Shown here one piece after another: positions 10,306 through 18,881 of a stretch of 64,000 nucleotides of DNA. Source of the DNA: Lysobacter sp. FW306-1B-D06B (GTDB lineage: Bacteria; Pseudomonadota; Gammaproteobacteria; Xanthomonadales; Xanthomonadaceae); contig NZ_CP151802.1 in NCBI RefSeq assembly GCF_038446665.1, positions 744,001-808,000 of the forward strand. Reading direction: 5' to 3'. The notes beneath the pieces are model-generated. The model was not told the origin of the DNA. It saw only the letters and a program-made list of their open reading frames with translations, and did not search any database. Both the position numbers and the translations under genes were made by a program. Position 1 is the stretch's first letter; the number at the start of each line of letters is the position of its first letter.

Positions 10306-11352
10306 TCAGCTCTGCGGGTTGAAGCCGATGGTACGGCGCGTGGTGACCGGTGCATCCACCGGCTGGAAGCGCCACTTGCGCACGGCGTTGACTGCTTCGC
10401 GGTCGAAGATGCGCGCCGGATTGGAACGCACCACGCGCGCGGCCGTGACCGAGCCGTCGGTACCGACGGTGAACTCGACCTGCACCTCCCCCGAGGTGCC
10501 GGCGCGGAGTGCTTCCGGCGGATAACGCGGCGGCGGCATCGACAGCGGACGCAGGTCGCTGGCATCCGCGGTGGCCGGCGTCGCGGCGGCCTGGCGGGCG
10601 GCGGCGGCACGGGCGTCGGCGGCGCGCTGTTCGGCAGCGCGGGCCTCGGCGGCACGCTGCTGTTCGGCGGCGCGGTCGGCGGCGGCCTTGTCGTCGGCCT
10701 GCTTGCTGGCGGCCTGCTGCGCGGCGAGCTGCTTGGCGGCGTCTTCCTGCTGCTTCTTCTGGTCTTCCAGGCGCTTCTTCTCGAGTTCGACCTTCTTCTT
10801 GGCCTCTTCCTCGGCGGTCAGCTGCTGCTGGGCCGCACGCTTGGTCGTCGCGTCCTGCTGCGCGGCGATGCTGGTCTTCAGTCGGGCCAGGGCCGGATGC
10901 TGGGCATCGGCCTTCTCGAGCAGGGCGGCCAGTCGCTGGGCTTCGATGAAGTCCTCACGATTGACGCTCTGTTCGATGGCGATGACCGTCATCGGCAGCA
11001 GGTCGGTGAGTGCGCTGGAGACCGCGGCGTCCCCCGGCGCCTTGTCGCGTAGCGCCAGGTAGTACTCGACCGCGTTGTCCTCGGCCGGTGCGTACAGGCG
11101 GTTCTCCGCGTAGGCCTTGCGGGCGGCCTCGCGCAGCTGGTCCGCGGTCAGGGCCGACACCTTGGCCGATACCGCGGTTTCCGCGGTTACCGCGGGAGCG
11201 GCCGCCGTGGCGACCGGTGCAGCCGCGCCTTCCGGTGCGGGCTCTTCTTTCTGGCAGGCGGCCAGCGCGCAGCACAGGGCAAGCGCGACGGACAGCTGCG
11301 ATACGACAGACAATCGGCGCGCACGCCGGTCTTGTGGATTAACGAACGTCAT
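10306..11352 (-). CDS. Lipoprotein with TolA-like coiled coil and C-terminal TonB domain
   Basis: The ATG at 11352 has a good ribosome site (AGGGGAG) and begins a signal with lipobox LAAC (Cys 33), giving 348 residues. Residues 60-150 are Ala-rich and helical, with possible TPR-like content. Residues 150-250 form a charged Ala/Gln/Lys/Glu-rich stretch like the TolA stalk. The last 85 residues match the TonB C-terminal fold (PPRYPPEALRAG, then VNAVRKWRFQP). Classical TonB is held by an N-terminal membrane helix; here the anchor would be a lipid. The residue after the Cys is Gln, not Asp, so the E. coli sorting rule would favour the outer membrane. No exb genes adjoin it. Confidence 0.85.
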   Translation of the reverse strand: MTFVNPQDRRARRLSVVSQLSVALALCCALAACQKEEPAPEGAAAPVATAAAPAVTAETAVSAKVSALTADQLREAARKAYAENRLYAPAEDNAVEYYLALRDKAPGDAAVSSALTDLLPMTVIAIEQSVNREDFIEAQRLAALLEKADAQHPALARLKTSIAAQQDATTKRAAQQQLTAEEEAKKKVELEKKRLEDQKKQQEDAAKQLAAQQAASKQADDKAAADRAAEQQRAAEARAAEQRAADARAAAARQAAATPATADASDLRPLSMPPPRYPPEALRAGTSGEVQVEFTVGTDGSVTAARVVRSNPARIFDREAVNAVRKWRFQPVDAPVTTRRTIGFNPQS

Positions 11353-11444
11353 TGGCAAAGCTCCCCTGAAGTGCGCCGTCACGAGCACACGGGCACTAGA
11401 TCGCGTGAGCGGCCCATGTTTGTCAAGCGAACGACGCCTTGAGC

Positions 11445-12719
11445 CTACCATCGGTCGGCCGCTCGTGGCCGGCCATCGCCCTGTTCAGTGCGGTCATGGC
11501 GTCCTGTAACGCGGCTTCCGGCAGGGTCCCGATCGGCCAGCAACGCCGCCAGCAGACGCCGGAATGGCGGAAAAGAAGCGCTGGCGCGCAGCACCCCGGC
11601 GCGCAGGGCGCGGGCCGGGGGGCGATCGTCGGTAAACAGCCCGACGACGCCGCGCGTGGCCAGATGCAACGGCGCGGTGGCCCGGCGATGGCCCCGGTCG
11701 TAGCGGTCCAGCAGCGCGGATGCGCCGGGATCGGCGCCGCTGGCGGCCGCATTGCGCAATAGCCCCGCGAGCCGTTCCACGCCGAGCAGCCCCAGGTTGA
11801 ATCCGTGCGCCGTGACCGGATGCATGCCGACGGCGGCGTCGCCCACCAGCGCCACGCGCGTGGCGGCGAATCGCGTCGCCCAGGCGCCGACCAGCGGGTA
11901 GACGTGACGCGTGCCGACCTCCGAGACGGCGCCGAGCCGGCCATCGCACCGGCGCTCGATCTCCGTGGCGAAGGCCTCGTCGTCCAGCGCCTGCACAGCG
12001 CGCATCTGCGCGCCCGGCAGGGTGAGCACGATCGACGAGCGGCGGCCTTCCGGTGCGGCTCGACCCAACGGCAGGCGCGCGAGCGTGTGGCCGTGATCGA
12101 ACCATTCCCAGGCGATGTCTTCGTGCGGTCGCTCGTGCGTCACCCGACACACGAGCATGGAACGGCCGAAGTCGTGCATGCGCGTGGCGATGCCCAGGGC
12201 GCGACGCGTCTCGGAGAAACGACCGTCGGCGGCGACCAACAGGCGGGAGGCGAACACGCGCCCGTCGTCGAGGCGGACCCGGGCGGTCGCGGCGTCGGTG
12301 TCGACGGCGGCCACACGGACGCCGGCCAGCAATTCGACATCGGGCGAGGCGGCTACGCACTCGAACGCCGCCGCGCGAATCGCGTGGTTCGGCACCAGCC
12401 AGCCGAGCGGGTCGGCGCCGGGATCGGAAGGGCCGATCTCCAGGGCGTCGTGGCTCGCGCCGTTGAACACGCGGGCCTGGCGCAGCGGATGCGCCTGGTC
12501 GGCCGGCAAGCGATTCCACAGCTGCAACCGTTGCAGGAAACGCACCGATCGCTGCGTGAGGCCGATCTCGCGGCCGTCGAACGCCGGCGCGCGCAATGCG
12601 GCTTCGGGCTCGCGGTCCAGCACGGTGATGCGCAGGCCGGTCCCGGAAAGCGCGCGGGCCAGGCACAGCCCCGCGGGGCCGGCGCCGATGATGGTTACGT
12701 CGGTGTCGATGGTCTGCAT
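11445..12719 (-). CDS. ubiM: FAD-dependent ubiquinone hydroxylase, UbiM-like (C-terminus probably frameshifted)
   Basis: This flavoprotein monooxygenase has the dinucleotide loop GAGPAG at residues 12-17, the segment FDGREIGLTQRSVRFL, and the second FAD motif GDAAVGMHPVTAHGFNLG. The FDGREI-type sequence matches what I recall of UbiM, a ring hydroxylase of ubiquinone synthesis; UbiH/UbiF-type relatives are the alternative. From the ATG at 12719 it is 424 residues. After ALLADR the frame becomes Arg/Gly/Asp-rich and unlike protein, while a neighbouring frame reads GTLPEAALQDAMTALNRAM and runs to a stop at 11423. Removing one base near 11532 would join them, so the true gene probably ends at 11423. 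Confidence 0.8.
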   Translation of the reverse strand: MQTIDTDVTIIGAGPAGLCLARALSGTGLRITVLDREPEAALRAPAFDGREIGLTQRSVRFLQRLQLWNRLPADQAHPLRQARVFNGASHDALEIGPSDPGADPLGWLVPNHAIRAAAFECVAASPDVELLAGVRVAAVDTDAATARVRLDDGRVFASRLLVAADGRFSETRRALGIATRMHDFGRSMLVCRVTHERPHEDIAWEWFDHGHTLARLPLGRAAPEGRRSSIVLTLPGAQMRAVQALDDEAFATEIERRCDGRLGAVSEVGTRHVYPLVGAWATRFAATRVALVGDAAVGMHPVTAHGFNLGLLGVERLAGLLRNAAASGADPGASALLDRYDRGHRRATAPLHLATRGVVGLFTDDRPPARALRAGVLRASASFPPFRRLLAALLADRDPAGSRVTGRHDRTEQGDGRPRAADRW

Positions 12720-12806
12720 GTCGCACTCGCGCGGGGAACCGGCCCGCACTGTGCGCCCGCGTGGGTTGCCGGTGCCTTGATCCGCGTCAAAGCGCCCGGG
12801 CGGGCC

Positions 12807-14153
12807 TCATTTCCCGATGCAGAATCTGGAGAAGATGTGGCCCAGCAGATCGTCGGCGTGGACGCGGCCGGTGATTTCGCCGAGCGCGTCGTGCGCCAGG
12901 CGCAGCGATTCGGCGGCGAGGTCGAGTGCTTCACGGTCCAGCTCGACGCGGGCCTGGGCGAGGTGTTCGCGCGCGATGGCGAGCGCGTCGACATGGCGCG
13001 CGCGTGCGGTGAAGGCACCTTCGCCCGCCTCCTCCGCATTGCCTTGTGCGAGCTGGCGCAGTTTCGCGTGCAGCGCGTCGATGCCGGCGCCCGTGCGCGC
13101 GGACACCTGCAGTGCATCGGGCTCGCCGGGCGCAACGGTGTCGAGCAGATCGGCCTTGTTGTGGATCCACACGCGCAGCGGCACGTCGGCGATGGCGTCG
13201 GCAACCGCCGCGCGACCGCCGTCCGGATCGCGTGCATCGAGCACGACGAGGGCGAGGTCGGCGCGCTGGAGTTCACCGCGTGCGCGGCGCATGCCTTCGC
13301 GCTCGATCGCATCACCGCCGTCGCGCAGGCCGGCGGTGTCGACCAGGGTGAGCTCGACGCCGTCGATGCGGATCGTCTCGTGCAGCAGGTCGCGCGTGGT
13401 GCCGGCGATGTCGGTGACGATGGCGCGGTCGCTGCCGGCGAGCACGTTGAGCAACGAACTCTTGCCGGCATTGGGCGGGCCCACGATCACCGCGTGGACA
13501 CCGTCGCGCAGGCGGCGGCCGCGTTCGGCCGCCTTGAGCAGTTCCTCGAGCGCGAGCGTCGTGTCGGCCAGGCGCGCGCGCAGCTGGGCGCCACCGAGGG
13601 TGTCGATGGGTTCGTCGGCGAAGTCGATCGCGGCTTCGACATGCACGCGGATCGCGAGCAGTTCCTCGCCGATGGCGTCCACGCGGCGCGAGAACTCCCC
13701 GTCCAGCGCGCGGCGTGCCGCACGCGCGGCGCGCACGTCGGCGGCGGCGATGAGATCGGCGACGGCTTCGGCCTGGGCGAGGTCGAGGCGGCCTTCGAGG
13801 AAGGCGCGCTCGCTGAATTCGCCCGGTCGCGCGCGGCGTGCGCCGAGCGCGACGCAACGCGCGACCAGCTCGTGCAGCACCGCGGGACTGCCGTGCGCCT
13901 GCAGCTCGACCACGTCCTCGCCGGTGTAGCTGGCGGGCGAGGCGAAGAACAGCGCGATGCCGTCGTCGAGGGTCTCGCCCTGCGCATCGTGGAAGCGGAC
14001 GTAGTGCGCCTGGCGCGGCGTGAGCGCGCGGCCGGCCACGGCTTCGGCGATGGTGCGCGAACGCGGACCCGACAGCCGCACGATGCCGACACCGCCTGCG
14101 CCCGGTGCGGTGGCTATGGCTGCGATGGTGTCGCGGTGTGCATCAGTCGGCAT
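12807..14153 (-). CDS. mnmE: tRNA modification GTPase MnmE
   Basis: MnmE works with MnmG to install 5-carboxymethylaminomethyl groups at the wobble uridine of certain tRNAs. The 448-residue protein has the N-terminal folate-binding domain, the G domain with P-loop GPPNAGKSS at 225-233, GTT near 251, DTAG at 272-275 and NKADL near 328, and the diagnostic C-terminal end FCIGK. The ATG at 14153 ([17 protein letters not shown]) is the standard start. It overlaps the last codons of a small ORF on the same strand, so translation may be coupled. The open frame further upstream lacks homology to MnmE. Confidence 0.96.
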   Translation of the reverse strand: MPTDAHRDTIAAIATAPGAGGVGIVRLSGPRSRTIAEAVAGRALTPRQAHYVRFHDAQGETLDDGIALFFASPASYTGEDVVELQAHGSPAVLHELVARCVALGARRARPGEFSERAFLEGRLDLAQAEAVADLIAAADVRAARAARRALDGEFSRRVDAIGEELLAIRVHVEAAIDFADEPIDTLGGAQLRARLADTTLALEELLKAAERGRRLRDGVHAVIVGPPNAGKSSLLNVLAGSDRAIVTDIAGTTRDLLHETIRIDGVELTLVDTAGLRDGGDAIEREGMRRARGELQRADLALVVLDARDPDGGRAAVADAIADVPLRVWIHNKADLLDTVAPGEPDALQVSARTGAGIDALHAKLRQLAQGNAEEAGEGAFTARARHVDALAIAREHLAQARVELDREALDLAAESLRLAHDALGEITGRVHADDLLGHIFSRFCIGK

Positions 14154-14271
14154 TGGGGTCGGGGTACTCCGTGAGGAATCGGCGTGCCTGGTCCATCGAT
14201 TCTTCATCCTCGAAGACCATTTCGTGCAGCCAGTCGTGCGGGTTGGGCCGTCCTTCGAACGGGTGATCCAT
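14143..14271 (-). CDS. Small 42-residue acidic protein upstream of and overlapping mnmE
   Basis: On the minus strand an ATG at 14271, preceded by GGAG at a 7-base spacing, opens a 42-codon frame ending in TGA at 14143-14145. The product begins [18 protein letters not shown] and continues [19 protein letters not shown], then ends DPNAD. The composition (acidic, three His, two Trp/Tyr-containing turns, no Arg-rich shadow bias) looks like a real protein rather than an antisense product. The frame overlaps the mnmE start by 11 bases. It follows the yidC terminator, so it would lead the mnmE transcript. I do not recognise a family and know no function. Confidence 0.6.
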   Translation of the reverse strand: MDHPFEGRPNPHDWLHEMVFEDEESMDQARRFLTEYPDPNAD

Positions 14272-14348
14272 GCTGTTACTCCGGATGTGAGTAACAGTTC
14301 TTTTATCGCCCGGATCCGCCGACCAAAGTTAGAACAGCTTCGGCCCGC

Positions 14349-14378
14349 AAAAAAGAAGCCCGCCTTGCGGCGGGCTTC
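14349..14378 (-). terminator. Rho-independent terminator after yidC
   Basis: A perfect 10-base stem (GAAGCCCGCC, loop TTGC, GGCGGGCTTC) at 14355-14378 is followed on the minus strand by six T residues. It sits 25 bases after the yidC stop and separates the rpmH-rnpA-yidC transcript from the mnmE unit. Confidence 0.9.
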
Positions 14379-14403
14379 CATCTTCACTGTCCAGTCCGGA
14401 CGA

Positions 14404-16077
14404 TCAGGCCGCCTTGGCCGGCGCGTCGCTGTACTTCTTGATCATCCACCACTGCTGCAGCAGGCCCAGCGCGCCGTTGGTGACCCAGTACAGCACCAGA
14501 CCGGCCGGGAAGAAGGCGAACATCACGCCGAACACCAGCGGCATGAACTGCATCATCTTGGCCTGCATGGGGTCCATGCCGGTGGTCGGGTTGAGCTTCT
14601 GCGTGAACCACATCACCGCGACGTTGATGATCGGCAGGATGAAGTACGGGTCGCGCGAGGTCAGGTCGGTGATCCAGCCGATCCACGGCGCGTGGCGCAG
14701 TTCCACCGACTCCGACAGCATCCAGTACAGCGCCAGGAACACCGGCATCTGCAGCAGGATCGGCAGGCAGCCGCCGACCGGGTTGATCTTCTCTTTCTTG
14801 TACAGCTCCATCATCGCCATCTGGAGCTTCTGCTTGTCGTCGCCGTAGCGCTCCTTGAGCTGCGCCATGCGCGGCTGGAACTTGCGCATCTTCGCCATCG
14901 ACTTGTACTGCGCGGCCGACAGCGGGTACATCGCCAGCTTGATCAGGAACACCAGGCCGACGATCGCCCAGCCCCAATTGCCGACCAGACCGTAGATCTT
15001 CTCCAGCACCCAGAACAGCCAGCCGGCGATGGTGGCCATCACGCTGAAGCGGCTGAAGTCGATCGCGCGGTCCAGGCCCGGCACGTTCTGCGCTTCGATC
15101 GCCTTGACCAGCTTCGGGCCGACCCACAGGCGCGCGGAGGTTTCCACCGACTTGCCCGGCTCCACGGTGAAGGCCGGGCCCTTGGCGGAGATCGTGTACC
15201 GGCCGTCGGCCTGGCTCAGCGAGAACAGCGCGGCCTGGTCGGGCTGCGGGATCCAGCTGCTGAAGAAGTGGTGCTGGAGCATGCCGATCCAGCCGCCGGT
15301 GCTCTGCTGGTCGAGCGGACCGTCGCCGGCGAAGTCTTCGTACTTGCGGCGGTCGTACTTGTCGGTGGTCGTGTACCACGCGGCGCCCTGGAAGCTGTAC
15401 TGCTCGGCGCTCATCGGGCCCTTCTTCACCAGCGCGCGCGGGACGCGGCTGAGATCGCGATAGACGTATCCCTGCCACGGCGCGGTGCCGGCGTTGACGA
15501 CTTCATCCTTGATCTTCACCACGTAATCGCCGCGGGTGAAGGTGAAGGTGCGGCGGATGGTCACGCCGTTCGGGCCGTTCCACACGAACGGCACGGAGAC
15601 GTTGCGCTCGCCCTGCGCGAGGGTGAACTCGCGCGCGGCGCCTTCGGGCACGAACACCGAGCGCGTCGCCGCGGGCCCCTGCTCGATCCAGCCGCTGCGG
15701 GCAACGAAGAAGTTGGTGGCGTCGTCGGCGAACAGGCGGACCGGCGGGCTGTCGCGGTCGGCCGTCATCGGGAACTTCAACAGATCGGCCTGGCGCAGTT
15801 CGCCGCCGTCCATGACGACCTTGAGCACGTCGGTGGTGACCGTCACCGTGGGCACGGCCGCCGTGGCGGATGCGGCGGGCGTCGCCGCGGGCAGCGCGCC
15901 GGATGCGGACGGAATCGCGCCGGTGCCATCGGCCGCGGCGGGAACGGGCCCGCCGGCGACGGCGGTCGTCGTCTGGGCCTGGACCGGCGGGGCGGCCTTC
16001 TCCTTGCCCCACTCCATCCACAGCAGGGTCGCCACCATCAGCCAGGCGAAGATCAGGAAGACACGGGTCTGGTTCAT
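14404..16077 (-). CDS. yidC: Membrane protein insertase YidC
   Basis: YidC inserts and folds inner-membrane proteins, alone or with SecYEG. The 557-residue protein has the Gram-negative layout: an N-terminal membrane segment ([20 protein letters not shown]), a low-complexity Ala/Thr/Pro linker to about residue 75, a large periplasmic domain to about 340, then the conserved insertase core with five membrane segments, including [21 protein letters not shown] split over the hydrophilic-groove region, and a basic C-terminal end. Its start lies 15 bases after the rnpA stop. In many gammaproteobacteria yidD sits between these two genes; here it is absent. Confidence 0.97.
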   Translation of the reverse strand: MNQTRVFLIFAWLMVATLLWMEWGKEKAAPPVQAQTTTAVAGGPVPAAADGTGAIPSASGALPAATPAASATAAVPTVTVTTDVLKVVMDGGELRQADLLKFPMTADRDSPPVRLFADDATNFFVARSGWIEQGPAATRSVFVPEGAAREFTLAQGERNVSVPFVWNGPNGVTIRRTFTFTRGDYVVKIKDEVVNAGTAPWQGYVYRDLSRVPRALVKKGPMSAEQYSFQGAAWYTTTDKYDRRKYEDFAGDGPLDQQSTGGWIGMLQHHFFSSWIPQPDQAALFSLSQADGRYTISAKGPAFTVEPGKSVETSARLWVGPKLVKAIEAQNVPGLDRAIDFSRFSVMATIAGWLFWVLEKIYGLVGNWGWAIVGLVFLIKLAMYPLSAAQYKSMAKMRKFQPRMAQLKERYGDDKQKLQMAMMELYKKEKINPVGGCLPILLQMPVFLALYWMLSESVELRHAPWIGWITDLTSRDPYFILPIINVAVMWFTQKLNPTTGMDPMQAKMMQFMPLVFGVMFAFFPAGLVLYWVTNGALGLLQQWWMIKKYSDAPAKAA

Positions 16078-16092
16078 GGGCGACAGGCAGGC

Positions 16093-16524
16093 TCAGCCGC
16101 GATCAACGTGCGGCGCAGGGGCGGAAGGGGAAGCGGCCGGCATTGTGCCGGGCGCGGGTGACAGGGGCAACGCGGCGGGCGTGAGGGCCCCGCTGCGCTG
16201 GAGCAGACCCTGGAAGGCGGCCACGAGTTCCGGGCCGCTGGCGGCGCGTGCGGCCGGTCGTGCGACCACGACGTAATCACCCGCGGCGAGCTGGTCGCGC
16301 AGGTGACGGAAGGTATCGCGTAGGACGCGCTTGATGCGATTGCGGCCGACGGCGTGAGGATCGACCTTGCGCGACACGGCCAGTCCCAGGCGTGCGGGCA
16401 CGTCGCTGGCTTGCCAATGCAAAGCCAGCACGGGCAGCGCAACGCGCCGGCCGTGCTGGAAGATGCGGTCGAAATCGGATCGCGCGCGGACCCGCGCGCT
16501 GCGCGGGAAGCGGGCCGACGTCAT
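16093..16524 (-). CDS. rnpA: Ribonuclease P protein component
   Basis: RnpA binds the RNase P RNA and helps process tRNA 5' ends. The 143-residue product has the family start ([20 protein letters not shown]) and the diagnostic RNR motif in [15 protein letters not shown] near residues 60-75. Residues after about 115 form an Ala/Pro-rich tail that extends beyond the usual length of about 120 and is probably disordered. It lies between rpmH (57 bases upstream) and yidC on the same strand, the conserved arrangement next to the origin. Confidence 0.95.
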   Translation of the reverse strand: MTSARFPRSARVRARSDFDRIFQHGRRVALPVLALHWQASDVPARLGLAVSRKVDPHAVGRNRIKRVLRDTFRHLRDQLAAGDYVVVARPAARAASGPELVAAFQGLLQRSGALTPAALPLSPAPGTMPAASPSAPAPHVDRG

Positions 16525-16581
16525 GAAGCGTTACCGGCGAGGGGCCGGTGGGCTGCTGCCGTGAAACGGCAGCGGCGGCGC

Positions 16582-16722
16582 TCAGGCGGTGAGACGCTTG
16601 CGGCCCTTGGCGCGACGACGGGCAAGAATCTTGCGGCCATCGGCGGTCGCCATGCGGGCACGGAAGCCGTGGTCGCGCTTGCGCTTGAGGTTGCTGGGCT
16701 GATAGGTGCGCTTGGTGGCCAT
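16582..16722 (-). CDS. rpmH: Large ribosomal subunit protein bL34
   Basis: This 46-codon gene is too short for most ORF filters but is unmistakable. The minus-strand ATG at 16722 opens [17 protein letters not shown], followed by [17 protein letters not shown], and ends with [12 protein letters not shown] before a TGA at 16582-16584. This is the complete, highly basic bL34 sequence. It heads the rpmH-rnpA-yidC transcript and is divergent from dnaA, the standard arrangement at bacterial origins. Confidence 0.98.
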   Translation of the reverse strand: MATKRTYQPSNLKRKRDHGFRARMATADGRKILARRRAKGRKRLTA

Positions 16723-17248
16723 GGTCCGGCTCTGCGTAAACGACGTAAATGGACCGCGGATTCTAGCGGGCTTTGGACAATCCGGTCAACCCGGCGTCCG
16801 GGCCGCAACGTGCGGGCACGGCGCGGGTGCGCAGTGTACCGGGGATTCGTGCGTCCCAAGGGGAACCGCGCAGGGCAACGCCATTCGTCGGATTGCGCCA
16901 CGAAACAACATGCCGACGCGGCATCTCGATCGGAACGAAGGGACCCAGCCCCCTGAGTCAGGGGGCGCTTCGCGCGCAGCGCGGAGCGGGGTCTGGGAGT
17001 GCGGGCATGGGGCCCAAAGTTCGCGTTGCGAACTTTGGGGGCGCAGCCGGCGGAGCCGGCCGCGCCTGTGGACTACCTGTTAACGGACCTGTGGACAAGT
17101 CCTGTTCCGCGCCCGGTCGCGGTGTTAGTCTGGCCGCCACCCCCCGACCCGTTCGCCGCGATTCGTACATCGCGCGGCGGGATGCTTTTCGCCGTGGTTT
17201 GCCGGCGCTTCGTCGCCGGTCGCTCAAGAGAAGAAGATTTCCGAACCG
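16723..17248. other. rpmH-dnaA intergenic region with hairpins
   Basis: This 526-base divergent region carries no credible gene. It must hold the promoters of rpmH and dnaA, though I cannot point to clear -35/-10 pairs. Two perfect inverted repeats stand out: 16948-16966 (GCCCCCTGA, centre G, TCAGGGGGC) and 17013-17039 (CCCAAAGTTCGC, loop GTT, GCGAACTTTGGG, a 12-base stem). Two DnaA-box-like sequences follow at 17067-17098. Base composition is less GC-extreme toward dnaA. Part of the region may belong to the origin. Confidence 0.6.
17067..17098. promoter_or_regulatory. Two DnaA-box-like sites upstream of dnaA
   Basis: Compared with the consensus TTATCCACA, the minus-strand sequence at 17090-17098 is TTGTCCACA (one mismatch) and that at 17067-17075 is TAGTCCACA (two mismatches), with TGTTAACGG between them. 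Their place about 150 bases before dnaA suits autoregulation by DnaA or a subsidiary part of oriC. Spacing and function are inferred. Confidence 0.5.
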
Positions 17249-18580
17249 ATGGATGCCTGGCCCCGCTGCCTCGAACGCCTTGAAGCCGAACTCCCGGCCG
17301 AGGATGTCCACACCTGGCTCAAGCCCCTGCAGGCGACCCAGCGCGATGACATGACGGTGCTCTACGCACCCAACGCTTTCGTCGTCGAACATGTGCGCGA
17401 ACGCTACCTCTCGCGTATCCGCGAGCTGCTGGCCTACTTCGCCGGCAGCGGCGAGGTGAGCCTGGAGATCGGTTCCCTCCCGCGCGCCGCGCCGCCCGCA
17501 CCGGAGCCGGCCGCACTGGTCGCGCCCACCACGCGTGCCGTGCCGAGCGAGCCGTTCAACGGCCACCTCGACAACCACTACACCTTCGAGAATTTCGTCG
17601 AGGGCCGAAGCAACCAGCTCGGCCGCGCCGCCGCCTGGCAGGCCTCGCTCAAGCCGGGCGACCGCTCCCACAACCCGCTGCTGCTGTACGGCGGCACGGG
17701 CCTGGGCAAGACGCACCTGATGTTCGCCGCCGGCAACGCCATGCGCGCGGCGAACCCGAAGATGCGCGTGCTCTATCTGCGCAGCGAGCAGTTCTTCAGC
17801 GCGATGATGAAGGCGCTGCAGGACAAGACCATGGACGCGTTCAAGCGCCAGTTCCAGCAGGTCGACGCGCTGCTGATCGACGACATCCAGTTCTTCGCCG
17901 GCAAGGACCGCACGCAGGAGGAGTTTTTCCACACCTTCAACGCGCTGTTCGACGGCAAGCAGCAGATCATCCTCACCTGCGACCGTTACCCGCGCGAAGT
18001 CGAAGGCCTGGAGCCGCGCCTGAAGTCGCGCCTGGCCTGGGGCCTGAGCGTGGCGATCGAGCCGCCGGACTTCGAGACGCGGGCGCAGATCGTGCTGTCC
18101 AAGGCTCAGGAGCGCGGCGCGCACATTCCCGAGGAAGTCGCGTTCCTGATCGCCAAGAAGATGCGCAGCAACGTGCGCGATCTGGAAGGCGCGCTCAACA
18201 CGCTTGCCGCGCGCGCCAATTTCACCGGCCGCGCGATCACGGTGGAGTTCGCCCAGGAAACCCTGCGCGACCTGCTGCGCGCACAGCAGCAGGCCATCGG
18301 CATTCCCAACATCCAGAAGACCGTGGCGGACTACTACGGCCTGCAGATGAAGGACCTGCTGTCCAAGCGCCGCACGCGCTCGCTGGCGCGCCCGCGCCAG
18401 ATGGCGATGGCGCTGGCCAAGGAACTGACCGAACACAGCCTGCCGGAGATCGGCGACGCCTTCGCCGGCCGCGACCACACCACGGTGCTGCATGCCTGCC
18501 GTCAGATCCGCACGCTGATGGAGACCGACGGCAAGTTGCGCGAAGACTGGGACAAGCTGATCCGCAAGCTCAGCGAGTGA
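17249..18580 (+). CDS. dnaA: Chromosomal replication initiator protein DnaA
   Basis: DnaA binds DnaA boxes at oriC, opens the duplex and loads the helicase. The 443-residue protein has the N-terminal interaction domain (1-75), a short Ala/Pro linker, the AAA+ domain starting at [12 protein letters not shown] (111), with Walker [10 protein letters not shown] at 148-156 and Walker B LLIDDIQF at 208-215, and the C-terminal duplex-binding domain with the signature [10 protein letters not shown] near 405. The ATG at 17249 gives the family start [16 protein letters not shown]. dnaN follows after a 301-base gap with DnaA-box-like sites. Confidence 0.98.
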   Translation: MDAWPRCLERLEAELPAEDVHTWLKPLQATQRDDMTVLYAPNAFVVEHVRERYLSRIRELLAYFAGSGEVSLEIGSLPRAAPPAPEPAALVAPTTRAVPSEPFNGHLDNHYTFENFVEGRSNQLGRAAAWQASLKPGDRSHNPLLLYGGTGLGKTHLMFAAGNAMRAANPKMRVLYLRSEQFFSAMMKALQDKTMDAFKRQFQQVDALLIDDIQFFAGKDRTQEEFFHTFNALFDGKQQIILTCDRYPREVEGLEPRLKSRLAWGLSVAIEPPDFETRAQIVLSKAQERGAHIPEEVAFLIAKKMRSNVRDLEGALNTLAARANFTGRAITVEFAQETLRDLLRAQQQAIGIPNIQKTVADYYGLQMKDLLSKRRTRSLARPRQMAMALAKELTEHSLPEIGDAFAGRDHTTVLHACRQIRTLMETDGKLREDWDKLIRKLSE

Positions 18581-18881
18581 GGTCGAAGCGGTCGCAGCGC
18601 AAAGCGGCGGCCGCCGATACATACTTATCCCCGTTCGCGCGGGGCAAGCCGTGTATGGTGCGGGCACAAGTTGTGGACAGTTTCGACATCGCGCCGGTGC
18701 GCTAGAGTTGTCCACAGTTTGTCCGCTGGTTGCAGGGCCAGTTCTACCGAAGTTTCAACAGCAATAAAAATCTTGGTAATCAATAGCTTGGGGTGGTTTT
18801 CCCGGATTTTCGGCGACACCATCACCACCATGCTTTTGATTTATTCCACATACTTAGTAATGGCACGGGGACGGGGTCCGC
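18581..18881. other. Candidate replication origin (oriC) between dnaA and dnaN
   Basis: This 301-base gap is the most AT-rich stretch of the neighbourhood and holds several DnaA-box-like sites: TTATCCCCG at 18625-18633, a reverse CTGTCCACA at 18672-18680, TTGTCCACA at 18708-18716 (one mismatch from TTATCCACA) and TATTCCACA at 18842-18850. An A/T-rich segment at 18750-18790 (GCAATAAAAATCTTGGTAAT) could serve as the unwinding element. In Xanthomonas relatives the origin is placed in the dnaA-dnaN interval. It must also contain the dnaN promoter. No GC-skew test was possible here. Confidence 0.7.

Noticed and set aside
11805..14174. A 789-codon open frame on the plus strand over ubiM and mnmE
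   Set aside because: It is antisense to two well-supported genes, is extremely Arg/Ala/Gly/His-rich, and has no recognisable motif; long antisense frames are expected at this GC content.
14020..16161. A 713-codon plus-strand frame over yidC
   Set aside because: It is a His/Arg/Ala-rich shadow of yidC, which carries all family features.
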